DNA from: Ziziphus jujuba
Taxonomy: Eukaryota > Streptophyta > Magnoliopsida > Rosales > Rhamnaceae
Direction: 5' to 3'
DNA: 64,000 nucleotides
Assembly (NCBI RefSeq): GCF_031755915.1
Contig: NC_083383.1
Location: forward strand, 1,306,001-1,370,000
Shown: positions 31,051-43,100 of the stretch, piece after piece
Layout of the letters: the number at the start of each line of letters is the position of its first letter
Numbering within the stretch: position 1 is the first letter of the stretch
The notes under the pieces: model-generated
Seen by the model: the letters and a program-made list of their open reading frames with translations, nothing else
What the model was told of the DNA's origin: nothing
Database searches by the model: none
Made by a program: the position numbers and the translations under genes

Positions 31051-31499
31051 CCTTCGGTCAACGGTCAACCTCGGTCAACGTGCACGGATTCCGGTGCGAT
31101 TCGGGACGGGGTGTTACAAGAGATGTTAACTCACCTATTGGGTTCGTAACCAAACCGTAAACCTGTAATTATGGTGAAGTCTCTCTGAGTAAATCTAGCA
31201 CCACGCCCTCCAAAATTGAATACCATAAAATCCTTATCGTCGCAAACACACTGACTATACAGCATGGTATTGTCAATATGGCCACTAAATTGTATCTCGT
31301 TGGCCTTCAAAAAGTGGCAAAATAGCTATCCTCAAACTTCTTTATTTGGGCTGGAGTCAGCTTGAACTTAATATTCGACACGGCTTCCCAGAAGTTCGAT
31401 CTACAATTAACCTTTGCCCTCGATATCTCCGAGTCCCAAAACCTTCATTGGTAATCTGAATCCATTTATCTGCAAATCAAATACAACAAAGCATAACAG

Positions 31500-31690
31500 A
31501 TGGAGAAAACATTTTTTCCGACACGAGTTCCGCCTGGAGGAAAAATTTTCCGCCTGGAGGAAAAACTTTCCTCCTGGAGGAAACATTTTCCACCTGGAGT
31601 AAAAAATTTTCTGCCCAGAGGAAAAAATTTCCTCTAGAAGGAAAAAAAGAGGAAATATTTTCCTCCGGATGAAAAATTTTCTAGAACCTA
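31500..31690. repeat. Quasi-palindromic GGAAA repeat cluster upstream of the Ulp gene
   Basis: About eight tandem variants of TTTTCCGCCTGGAGGAAAA, the same motif as in the convergent spacer at 24800-25065, placed just before the first recognisable Ulp-gene exon. Confidence 0.8.
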
Positions 31691-34600
31691 AATGACATAC
31701 ACCTAACGGGATTTGTGCAACAATATAATGAAAATGGCTAAAGAATCTTTTCGAACCAGCGCATATGTGGATTTAAAAGCTACTATATCTTCTATATAGT
31801 ATTGTACATTATACATTAGTAGTGTACATTATACATTGTTTCCTAAGGATAACCTATAGATATATTATGGTTTCACATTCAAACCTCCCCTTAAATTCAA
31901 ACAAAAACACAACATCACAATAGTTTTAATTTCACATTTCATATTCTAACCATGCAATACAAACATTTCCGTCACACCAAATAACACAATATTATAAGCA
32001 TAGCGCATAATGACAAAGGTTCAAAATTGAGCAATTTATAAAGAGATGACTTATCATATCTAAAATAATCCATCATGGAAATTATCAACAATTCTGAATA
32101 ACCATTCAATACAGCACAAATAAAGGTTCTCAAATTAGTTCGTTACATTCAAGCGAAATTAATTTACAACATTTTTCTATTTTGTTCAGAGAAGCAACTT
32201 ACATTAATGGGGGACAAACCGCCACCAATGCTTCTCTATCTATTTATATATATCTCTCTCTCTTTCTTTCTCTATCTCTGTAAGTGTGTGTGTAATTTTC
32301 TCAGCATACACTTGTAACTCTAACGATGGCAACTTTTGTGCTTCAATTTTCTGCTTATTCCATCGCCTGCTCCTCCAATGCTGAAAAATATAGAAAATCA
32401 ATATTAGTAAGGATCCCAACAAATCTTTCCTTTGACAACTACTAAAGATGAAAAGGAAATTCCAGCATCTGAAGACAAATTACAACAACCTCTATATAAG
32501 ATCAACAGGGGTAGAAATATAAATGTAGTACACAATTCATACATATTTCCAGTTGAAAAAATGCATATGTGAAAAGGAAATTTTATGGTCACTTTTTCAG
32601 TGTAATGAGAATAATCGGCTCCACTTTTACCACCAAAGAGACAACATCGAAGAGCAACTTATTCCTTTCATTGTTTATCATTACATATCTATCCTTAGTT
32701 AATAGGAGCGTGGAGTAGAGACTCCATCATGAGAGTGGTTATGTTTTTGGAGTGCAACCAAACAATAATAATAACTAGAAGAAAGAGGCAAGATAAGTGC
32801 ATATCATCTTTGACAAGTCAAGAAAAATATGGGGATCACTAGTTTTCATTGCGGGTTGGGTTAGGACTGTGGCCTGGTGGGGGACTGCTTCTCTTATGGG
32901 TTTGGGAAGTTTCCCATTTCAAGAAATTGGACAGAGACCTAAAGAAAAATCTTGTCCGTTTGATTTTAAGGCTTTATGTAAATTTCTCATAAAAAGCTCT
33001 ATTTATTCTTACATTTGTGAATCTAAAATTTCAACCTTTTTTCCTAAGATTAATAAGCTCCAACTTATTTTGTAATTTCACTAACATAGTCTCTAAAGTT
33101 TTTACAACTTAATTGAAATTCAAATTTCTTTCTCTGAATTTTCTATCCAAATTCAATCTAAAAAAGATTCAAATTCCACAATCCAGCAATTCCAACATAA
33201 ATCAATCTACATAAAAACCTTATTCCCAAAATCATTTCTTGTAGCAATTTCAAAACGAGAAACCATGTTGAGTTCAACCTGAAGACAGAGTTTTCTTCTC
33301 CAACAATTATATAGCAAATATCAAGTTGTTTCCATTCAATCCCAACAAAATTTTAGATAAATATATCAAAGAATTACTATATTGACTCTAAAGAATACAA
33401 ACTTCATATAGAGCTGTGAGGAAACTCATGTTTCAATCAAAGACAATGAAAACACAAAAAATAATGATTCATATGAACCAAAAAAGTAGGAAAAGCATAT
33501 AGAACAGAATGAAAAAAATAAAAATAAATAAAACCTGTACCATTTGCTATCTCGAGAGGCACTGAAACCATTTAAATAGCTACCAATACAATCGAAAATA
33601 CCCAGAAAGCAGCATTGAATCTCTTAAGCTGATGAAAGAAGCTCAACCCAGAACACAACTTGTCGAAACAAGTGGGTTATTGATAATTTCCTAACAGTTC
33701 CTTAGATTTTCTTGCAATCTTCATTATTATTATTATTTTTCATGGCAAAGAATGGAAATTTTGAAAGTAACATAAAACCCAACAATGATATGCTAGAATA
33801 TAATAGAAAAAATAAAATAAAATAAATAGAGGCAAGACAGCTAGAATAGATTAAATTAATTCATCACATCCACCATTTGCCTAGTTTCATAACCACAATA
33901 ACCTACCATAAGACCTCTGCCCTTTGAATTGAATTTAACTCTACTTTAATTGAGAAAGAAAATTTTAGTGCCAAGCAAATCCACAACACAGAGCTGTTCC
34001 TAATTCGTATTTATTGATTTTTTTTTCCCGCAAAGAGGAGTAACAACAATGACTTTTTTCATATTTTGGAAAAAAAAAGAAAAGAGTGTGACTTTTTTAA
34101 CCATGCAGCAATCAAACTTAGCATATTATATGTGTAAGATGTGCATAGGAGAGGTCACAGAATATTGCTTACCTAGCTAATGATAAGATGGAGCCTGGAG
34201 GCTCAAATAGGTAAATGTCTCCTTCTATATTCTATCTTTGATTTCTATTCAAATGAACCAGAGCATATGCGAAATTTGGAAATTTTACACCAACAGAAAT
34301 AAACCACAAGAACTACTAACAACTAAATAACTACAAAAATATACAAATAATAAAAAAAAAATTAAGGATAAAATCATTGCATAAAATTCCTGAATTTCCT
34401 CATTTTTTATATATTTCAAGAGGCAATATAAAAGACTCTGATAGCTACAAGGAATTTATTTATTCCTTCTGGGGACATATACAGCAAGCTAGCTCAAGTA
34501 TATCCCGTAAATCTAATCAAACTAGTACTACTGCTACATATTTTCTGAGCTTTGCCTAGTCAATGGCCAGTCAAAAGTGCGTGTTCTAAATACATTTCTT

Positions 34601-34746
34601 TTAACAAGATTAGTAAAAGTCACACATGAACAGAGAGGAAAAACTAAACAACAAGGAAAGCCTATTGAAATAACATAATTTCATCAAATAGAATCGAAAC
34701 CCTATTGAAAAGGAAAGCAGAGAGAGAGAGAGAGATGTATGTTTAC
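31691..34746. other. Right interior of the MULE, no clear gene
   Basis: AT-rich DNA with a CT run near 32250-32275. Some minus-strand pieces look exon-like: 32320-32383 after a TTTTTCAG acceptor, 33545-33660 before a GT donor, and about 34180-34215 before GTAAGC. I cannot assign them to a family. They may be introns and exons of the host fragment recognised at 34747-34943. Confidence 0.4.
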
Positions 34747-34943
34747 CTTAAAGCCCGACGGTGGCAAGAACACTGATGGTGGCCAGAAATGTTTGCGTGT
34801 CCCAAAAGGTATCAAAGCCAGTGAAGGGTGTAAAATGGGGTGGATAAAAAGCCTCGTATGCCGTATGTATGACTTTGGGTCTTCTAACCGTAGCAGATCT
34901 GCAGGACAGAGGCAAATTCGAAAGCAATCTATCAAAAATGCCA
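34747..34943 (-). pseudogene. Host-like exon fragment (plastid DnaJ-type zinc-finger family, tentative)
   Basis: The minus strand reads SNLPLSCRSATVRRPKVIHT, then FTPFTGFDTFWDTQTFLATI, and stops in a GT donor context (GTAAACATA) at 34746. The TGFDTFWDTQTFLA stretch resembles the region before the cysteine-rich domain of small plastid DnaJ/Hsp40 zinc-finger proteins such as the At2g24860 family, as I remember them. The basic, Ser-rich start fits a transit peptide. No in-frame ATG precedes it and the cysteine-rich part is not found. Its 5' side faces the right inverted repeat, an arrangement typical of gene fragments captured by MULEs. Confidence 0.5.
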
Positions 34944-35130
34944 GTGAGGATGATTTTTTTGATGAATGAGATGATGTTTTTTGGAAGGAAAGTGGAAGGG
35001 AAAGCCCTAGGTTTCTTTCAAACGGGAAAGGGAAAGGGAAAGAAGAGACAAAAAAACAAAAGAAATAAAAAACCTACGTTCTGGTAGTGAAAAAACATAA
35101 AAAAGATTTAAAAAATTTAAAAATAAAAAA

Positions 35131-35239
35131 GGATATTTTGGTCTGAATGGGTTAAAAGGTGGCTATTTCTTTTAAAAAATTTTTTTTACTATTTTTCAAA
35201 AATAAAATTGTACAATGCCTATTTTTCGAAAAAAAACCC
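35131..35239 (-). repeat. Right terminal inverted repeat of the MULE
   Basis: Its reverse complement gives GGGTTTTTTTTCGAAAAATAGGC, then TTTTTGAAAAATAG, the same A/T stretch, and AATAGCCACCTT, matching 21112-21210. Confidence 0.92.
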
Positions 35240-35248
35240 TAAAAAATA

Positions 35249-37154
35249 TTTTATTCAATTAAAAGGCCGTTTTGCTAGAGAAAAAAAATTAAAATAGGCC
35301 CTAAGGCTAATGAATTGGGCCGGCCATGAATGTGATACAATTTCAAGATCGTGACGGACCTAAAAAAGACACCCAACCCAGCAGAGGAGCGGCTTTTTCT
35401 TATTCAGGGAAAACCGGGACGTTTACAAGCACACAAACACGCTCAAATTTATCGTCCTTTGTCCGCACAGACTGACGGACACTGTTATAAGGCAACGACG
35501 TCGTAACCTGGCACAAGGACAACCGTGAAACGACTGACGGCGTACTTTTTTTTTTTTTTCTTCTTCTGACACTGAAGAATTTTTGGGGGTTTCCGTAGCG
35601 AAAGAAAAGAAAAAATAATAATAACAATAAAAAAAAGAGAGGTTTTAAGAAAAGGAAAAAAGAAAAACAAGAAATGTACCGACGAAAAGTCTAGATTGTT
35701 CTGGAATTCCAAGGCATTAACGGGCTGGAGTGCCGGACCTGGTTCGTCGCGTGTCGTTGTGGTTGAACACTTCCTTGCTAACCGAAAGGAAAAGCCCTTT
35801 GCTTTTGCGCTCTTCTATCTTTACGAATCAATTTTCACTGTCGACGATCAAATCGGTCGGACCTTCCTCCTACGTCATCTCTGATTTCAGGCTCGGCAGG
35901 TCTGTTCATGTTTTATTTGTTGATTTTATTGCTAATCCTATGTAGATCGTTTAAGAATGTTATTTCGATTTTTTTTCAGGCTTTTCAGGTTTTGTTACAG
36001 TTTGTTTTGTTGATTGTGAAATCCGTTTTTCAGTTTTCTTTTCCGTTGGATTAGGTTGTTTCAAATATTGTTTCAGTTTCATTTCATCCAAAAATGGATT
36101 AAACATCTTGCTGTCATTCGTCAACAATAATGGGCACTCTCTAAAGTGTTTACCTGGGTATGGACATTGGCGTAAGCACCGTCTTTGGTTTATTGGTTTT
36201 GGGTTGAAACCCTAGAACTCGTCAATAGTATAATACAGCATCCCCATTATGGGTATTAGAATCCTGTAGATCTTTCTGTTTCTTTTACATCTCTATGTAT
36301 ATTACATAGCATTAGCTACGGCATGCCTTTCGCCCAACCAGGGTGAGCGAGGGTTAGGTGCCTTTCCCGAAAAAGGAAATATGTAGGATTCGTTGTGATA
36401 GATGAGTTTAAATTTGGATGGACGTTTAGCGAACTTTGCTAATGTTGACATTGATAATTTTATGATGTTTGTGGGATCCATTAATTTTTTGGCAAAATCA
36501 TAAAAGTAGCGTCCTTTTTTCTTTTTCTTTTTTTTTTTTGCGGGTGAATTTAAGATGTAGTTATAATTCGCGTGTTTGTTGAATTTGAGAGAGAGAGATG
36601 GATATCTCCAGCTAAATGTGAAGATCAACTAAACGGTTTTGCACTTCACCTTCCAACCGCTATACATCCACAGTATTGCTGCTTTATAATTTTATATTCC
36701 CTTGTCTCGCATCGACAACATATGTAGTTCTAGAAAGAAATGCCTGAGATAAAGAGACATTTAGAACTTTGCACCAAGTGTAATTACAAATAGTTTACCT
36801 GGAAGAAATGGAATTCAGTGGTCAACTTTGACGATTTTCTTGCTTCTTTTGTCATGTTAGCCAGCTCAGCATTGTTGGTTATTGTGTACCTCATTTAGAT
36901 AATGGTTCCTTTTGAAAGGAGTTTTTATATTGGTTTGTATGTTGTGTTGAACTGTTATTTTAAACATCTTAGTGCAGGCAGGTTGAACCTCAGTTTTAAC
37001 TCATTTCGTGCGTAGTAAGAAATTTTTTGGGTTTTTCTTTGGCATCATGTTCTTTGTTGCCGTGGTTTGTGTTTGTATATTGCTCTTAATGTTAGTAAGG
37101 GGCAAGTGGTTGATTGTTTTGTTCGTATTACTCTTTTTTCAGCATCCAATTAGC
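35249..37154 (+). promoter_or_regulatory. Promoter, leader exon and leader intron of the ubiquitin-domain gene
   Basis: GC content rises around 35700-35900. A probable non-coding first exon ends at GGCAG, with GT at 35900-35901, and the next exon opens after TTTTTTCAG at 37142, twelve bases before the start codon. That gives a leader intron of about 1.24 kb. A second possible acceptor lies near 35988. The promoter would lie between the MULE end and about 35700, so the element sits immediately upstream of this gene. Confidence 0.55.
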
Positions 37155-40100
37155 ATGGCAGATCAGCACTCAGGTGAAGGCTCAAGTACTAGCAATATGG
37201 AAAGTTCTGATGCAACTGTTCAGATCAAAATTAAGACCCTAGATTCTCAGATTTACAATTTTGAGGTGGACAAAAATGTGAGTACTGGGTTTTATATGTA
37301 GATCGAGCATTTATTGTGAAAGTACTTTTATTGTTATTGTACATGTTAACGTGTTTGTCTTGTATTAGGACTGTTTTACTTTGATGATGGTTGTAATTTA
37401 TGCAATGTTCAAAATGTGAATTAGCTGCCCAAGGTTTTGGATATGCGATATTGTTGAGCATGTTCATTGGACAACACATCTTTTAAGCGCAAATATTGTC
37501 AAACTTGCATAGATTTACATGATTGTTATTACTTTATCAGATTGTAATTTTTTTTTTTTTAATTTCTAATATATGTTTCACCGTACATAATTTCAGATGC
37601 CTGTCTCCTTGTTTAAGGAGAAAATAGAAAATGAAACTGGTGTCCCAGTTGGTCGGCAACGGCTGATATTCAGGGGAAAGGTCTTAAAGGATAATGATCT
37701 TCTTTCTGATTATCGTATCCTTCCATTCATGGTTTGATTATTTAATTTGAAATGATTCAGAGAGTTATAGTTAAGTTCTCTAAGTTATACTATATTAGCT
37801 TATGCTTGTGAATAATTCGATCATACATTATCTTTATCATTTCCAGTACTGTTGTGTGTTAATATTAAGAGTTTGATTACAAGGGTGTTCTGATGTGCAA
37901 AATCTGTTTTGTTTGTCATACACATAGTTTTCTGTCAAGATAATGTTCTGCTCGAAAAAGTTAAATAATAATGACTTGGTATTTCCAGTTTAGCAATTCT
38001 TTATTTGTTCCTCCCTAAAAAAGTTGATTTAGGAAATTTCTTATGATCTTTTGAGTTGATGGTGTTGATTTATTTTTTCTGATAATCCGGTAATATATTT
38101 TCACACTTCTAGCTTCATAGATTGATAAGGGGCTCGAGTGATTGCTAATGTGCTTGGAATAGGAGTGTTTGAAGTCATTGTATTGGAGAATGCTGCTATC
38201 TGCAAAGTTGTTTCTCAGTTGTCATTTAGATCGTTCATTTATTGCATAAGAATCCAGATATTGGAGCCACAATATCTATTTCACTTGATAAATGTTGGTC
38301 AGTTGGCCCCTAAGGAATTGCTGTCAGCATCCTGTATCTCAGCATTTGTTTTTTTTAGTCACTAATTTTGTGCAGACTTCATAAGTCTTTTTACTGTTGA
38401 TCCTTCTCATTACTTCATTGTAGTTATCATGCATTTTGTGGCCCATATGATTTTCAATTTCTGCATACAAGGCCTTAACTGATCATAGGTGTGGAAAATG
38501 GACATACACTGCATTTAGTTGCAAGGCAACCAGCAGAATCACAAGCTTCATCCGGTACAAGCCCTGGTGAGACTAATGGACCTAATGCCAGTCAAGGTAT
38601 TGATTGTTGACCTTTGTTGCTAGCTTGTTAGTGCGTTCTTCAAACATTTATGGGTTGTAAAGTATGCTCATAGATATCATTTGGCAGTCAATGAAGCTAG
38701 CACAGGTGCCCCACGTAATCGTGTTGGTCAAATATCTCATAGTGTAGTTCTTGGGACATTTAATGTTGGGGATCAAACTGAAGCCATTGTTCCTGATCTT
38801 ACTCGGGTCTGTCTTTATGCTTAAATTTTGGAAGTCATTTCTCTCGTTTATTGTGCTGCTTGTCGATCATTATATGATGTTTGGTTTTCTTGTAGGTTAT
38901 AGGGGCAGTCCTGAATTCAATTGGAGTTGGCGGCCAGAATTTGAGTAATGTTACTGGCATCAATCCATCTACTACTACTGTGAGCGAAGAAATTTTTTAA
39001 AATTACTATCATCTAGAGTTTTGAATTTCCCATCTGTGTCTGTTTGGAGCAATGAAATTTCAGTCTTTCTGATTTGTTACCAACTGCTTTAGATCATTTG
39101 CCATTTATGGTACCATTGCCATTTATGGTCTTTTTCATACTTCCTTCTTTTTCGTCCATGTTAATTATTATTTTCCGTTTTTATGGGCCTCATGGCTAAA
39201 TCCCCTTTTTGCATAATCCCTTCTTATGGCTAAACCGTCTGTTGATAAATTCTTGGCCCAGTAATTTCTACCTGCTATTGCCTGTATATGAAGAAAAATG
39301 CCACATGCTCTTGGATGTCTTCTTTGCATGATTGCCTATTAAATATGTCATTTCTTCATTGCATAATCTTTTGTAATATTTCTATACTTCTGCTAGTTAC
39401 ATCAGTTGGAGTCCTTGTGTGGGGTAGACATTTATCTTCTCAAATGTGCAGTATGAATCCTTCTTATACAAAGCACTTAAATAATTAATTTTATTGTCTA
39501 CAGTCGAGTAATCCTGGTCAGTTTCCCCAAGGAAATGAAACAGAAGGAATGCATGGTAATGCTGGTGGTCAGAGCCAAGCGGGAAATCAAGCATCGTCTG
39601 GGCAAGTTTTTTCCAGTCAACAATTTCAAACTCTGCATCAAGCCGGGCAAGTGCCTCTTGCTGCTTCAGCCATTCCCATTCCTTCTCTAAATGTGGTATT
39701 ATTCTTTCTTCATCCTCATTTTTTACTTGCATTTGGCAACTGTTATTCATGTCCTTTTTCTTTTTCTTTTTGCCCCTTGATCTGGTCAGCCAATTCCAGA
39801 CTCCCTGAACACTCTTTCTGAGTTTATGAACCGCATGGAGCAAAACCTGGCACAAAACGGTATTGGTACTGAAACCAATTATCTTGTTGTTTCTACTTGA
39901 AAGCAATTGCATAGGATAAACTATTCTTCTTCTAGCAGGTTACCAGACAAATTTATCTTCAAACAATACGGGTGACCAGCCAAGGATGGACTTACCTTCC
40001 AATACACAGGGTCTGCATACTCCTGAAGCTTTGAGCATTGTTCTACGTCATGCAGAACGCCTGCTCAGCAGACATGCTGTTGCTGCACTTTCTGTAATTT

Positions 40101-43100
40101 CTATATTCTGAAGCTTTTTATTTTATCTCTTTGTATCTAACTTAACTGCATTTGAGTTCTCCTATGCTATTTTTATGTCTTTAATATTCCAGCCAAAACC
40201 TTTTCTTTAATGTAGTACAACATATTATCATTTTAAAGGATTAGAACTTTAACTGTAAAGACCTCAGTTTGACAAAACAATTTGAAAATTTTAACAACAT
40301 TGCATATATGAAATTGAAGCATGTAATATTGAATGATTAATGGCCCGAGAAGTTTAATTGTAAAGGATTTAACATCTATCCTTATGGTTGATGCAATACA
40401 AGGTGGAAGTTTCTGACAATGCTATACAATCTTGCTGCATAGCCTAACATGAATGGCAGAATTTAGGAACCTTATACTATTTTATGACCAAAACCACATA
40501 GCATCTTATCTCCATAAATATATTTCTTTACATGGAAGAGGTCCTTGACTTGTACATGTCAGGCCCTAGTGATTTGAGACTTGTTACTACTCTTTTACTG
40601 ATGGCAATTTTTGATAGACTGTAAAATCCAATTTGCTGAAAGGAACTATTATTGGATACTTATTCCTATTCTCTGATTTTGTGTTGCTTGTAATTTGCTG
40701 CAACTTTGTAGCATATTGCAGGACGCTTAGAGCAAGAAGGAGGATCTTCTGATCTCACTTTAAGGGGGCAAATTCAGTCAGAATCTGTGCAAGTAGGATT
40801 CGCAATGCAACATTTAGGTGCTCTTCTTCTTGAGCTTGGCCGTACAATACTGACACTGCGGATGGGGCAGACTCCTGTATGTTCTTATCCTTTATGTGGC
40901 TATTTTATTATATTATTGCCAGTCATTTACAACAGTTATATTTAAATATGCAGGCAGAATCTGTTGTGAATGCTGGGCCTGCAGTCTATATTTCTCCATC
41001 AGGGCCTAATCCTATAATGGTTCAGGTTTGTAAATATTTGTATCCATCACTGATTTAGTGTTGGAATGATTTATAAAGTATATATCTTGGTTGGCACAGT
41101 GTTTTGCTGATGTTGAAGTATTTTTTGTGAGTTGAAAAAATTTAAATTTTAACTTCCATTATCATTTTGGTTTTGGTCTTCAAGTAATTATAGTTTTGTC
41201 TACTTAACTATTTATTTATTTATTTTACCTTTTCCTTTTTAAGTTTTTTGAAAACATTGACAATTCAACTATTTTGGTTTATTTGCAGCCTTTTCCCCTC
41301 CAGACCAACCCTCTCTTTGGGGGTTCTGTTCCTACATCCAATCCCTTGACCTCTGGTCCAGTTGGTGTTGGAAGTGCCCCAAGGAGTGTAAACATTCACA
41401 TACATACTGGTAAGGGAGATTCACTATTTTACTTGCATCTCATCCTTGTTGGTATCAATTTAATGCTGTTTGTTATCAGGTGCCTCACTTCCACCAATTG
41501 TTTCAGCAGTTGGTGCCAGGGGAAGTAATGGAGAGGGGATGCTGGCAGAACGCCGTAATGGAGCTGGTTCCAATGATTTGGGTGCATCGCGGATGCTTCC
41601 TGTAAGGAATATAATTGCTGCTGCTGTACCATCACACCCTAGTGGTGTTCCAATTTCCAGTGCAGCACAACCTGGTCCAGGAATTGCTGTTACACAGCCA
41701 CCTTCTGACTCTGTTTCTCTGTCCTCAGTTTTATCTGAAGTTAATTCGCAAATTAGAAATTTAGTTGGTAACATGCAAGGAGCTCATGCGGTTCAATCAG
41801 GTAGATGACTGATTTTCATATACATGCTCAAATAACATGCCAGCTTCTGAGCCTGATTATTTCTCTTTTCAGGTCAGGCAGAATCTAATGTTCGGAGTTC
41901 ATCTGTTGGCTCTGGTAGCAGCAGTTCAGAGAATGAACATCCTAGTACCATGGCAGTCAATGGAGGTGGAGAATCTGGTGTGTCATTACATGCATGCACT
42001 CCTCAAATTGAAGGGCATGAGGTATGCTGTGTGCTTTAATGTCTCTTTTCTTCTCTTTTTCTCCCTATGTTGATATGTGTATATATGGGGTTTCCTTAGT
42101 TAACATTTAATACCAGCCTCAACCTGAATGTGATCGAGTTGGTGATTATCAGGATAGTGGAAGCTCTTCCGGTTCAAAAGATGATTCATCATGCTCGGTC
42201 AAAGGTCCTTGGATTTGTTCAAGTGGACAAACTGTGAAGTCTGAAGATGTCAAAGTAAATGCTCAAGGATCCAGTGGAAATGCCAAAGCCGTTCCACTTG
42301 GCTTAGGACTTGGAAGTTTGGAGCGAAAGGTGAAGTATTTCTGCTTTCTATTTTACTTGTAATTATTGAAATTTACAATTGTTAAGTTTATAAATTTCTT
42401 CATTTTGATTGGAGGATCTTATATTATTTCATTTTACATGTGTAATGTATGAGTTCAGATTAAACAAACTGGAAAGGTTTATTTGGGATTATAGACTGGG
42501 GAGAAGTCAGGGGTTATTATTTTGTAAAATGCTTTATTGTGTAATGTGCTAAATACTAGAACACACCTTTAAAATAAGTAGGAAGTTACAAATACAGAAA
42601 TGAATGAGGATAGAAAAACATGTTAAAAGAAGCAAAAAGGCTTTGCTTGGCAAGAGCGGTGCGTGGAATATCGACTCCCATTTTTCAATGCTTTTCGTTC
42701 TTTATTCCCAGCGATGTTGTTGACATTTTTAGTTGCTTGTCATTTCTCCTTAATTGTTTTTCTTGCTGTGATATCTTCATGGTAGGTGAAATTTGTTATT
42801 GAATATAATAGTGTCTACTAAGAACTGCATAAATTGTGGCAGATTTTGCAGTGCTGAATTTACTTTTTGAGCTGCCTTTTGGATATGTAAATAATGGGGA
42901 AACTGTATTTGGAACTTGGAGTACTTATTGTAATGGTATCACGAATTGTTGGTTGTATTTAAGAATAATATGACTATTGGGTGATGCGTCTGTTGTGTGA
43001 GGCTATGATGTATTGATTTGTTACTTGGGAATCTGAGTTTTTCCTTTTTTATTTTGTTTGTATCCAATTTCTTAATAAATAAATAAACCACCTCTGCAGG

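Larger units (their letters stand above)
28105..31118. mobile_element. Solo-LTR-like insertion, 3,014 bp, with 5-bp target duplication AGAGA
   Basis: It starts TGTCAGGACCCGTCC and ends GGGACGGGGTGTTACA, so both ends have TG...CA and share an imperfect inverted terminus of about 15 bp. It is flanked by AGAGA at 28100-28104 and 31119-31123. No gag, protease or polymerase frame is present, so it is a solo LTR or LARD-like derivative of a retroelement with very long LTRs; its strand is undetermined. Inside are an 18-21-bp tandem repeat (28965-29050), a GC-rich segment (29870-30560), a CT microsatellite and a 160-bp imperfect duplication. It interrupts the DUF1985 part of the Ulp gene, so it is younger than the MULE. 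Confidence 0.88.
25284..31480 (-). pseudogene. Ulp1-like (C48) cysteine protease gene of the MULE, split by an LTR insertion
   Basis: Multi-exon gene reading from about 31480 down to 25284. The N-terminal part is the DUF1985-type domain of plant transposon-borne Ulp genes (ARFTQRDFTIITGLRFG near 31150-31210, and after the nested insertion ISDMYFGGKRQV down to about 27745). Next come exons near 27500-27650, 26998-27346 (basic and Pro/Ser-rich), 26500-26920 (heptad-like) and 26100-26460. The protease core holds the catalytic His-Trp in NIHWLVAHVDL and Asp in TVYDSN (exon 25535-25779), and Cys in GDCGMF (last exon 25284-25422). Defects are TGA at 31131-31133, TAG at 25995-25997, a frameshift near 31318, and the 3.0-kb insertion. 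SUMO-protease activity would be the family expectation, but this copy is dead. Confidence 0.85.
21103..35248 (+). mobile_element. Kaonashi-type Mutator-like element (MULE), 14.1 kb, with 9-bp target duplication
   Basis: The element proper is 21112-35239. It starts GGGTTTTTTC and ends with the inverse, GAAAAAAAACCC. Identical 9-mers TAAAAAATA flank it at 21103-21111 and 35240-35248, the target-site length of Mutator elements. Terminal inverted repeats of about 100 bp match well. It carries a mudrA transposase (+), a convergent Ulp1-like protease gene (-), internal TTTTCCGCCTGGAGGAAAA-type repeats, and a host-like exon beside the right repeat. A 3.0-kb LTR insertion is nested inside, so the original length was about 11.1 kb. 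MULEs with a Ulp1-protease gene are known from Arabidopsis as Kaonashi elements. All genes here carry stop codons, so it cannot move by itself. Confidence 0.93.

Noticed and set aside
35400..35712. Open frames on the minus strand upstream of the ubiquitin-domain gene
   Set aside because: They are short, overlapping and partly poly-A derived, in the expected promoter region.
41460..41774. 104-codon minus-strand open frame
   Set aside because: It is the antisense shadow of exon 12 of the ubiquitin-domain gene.
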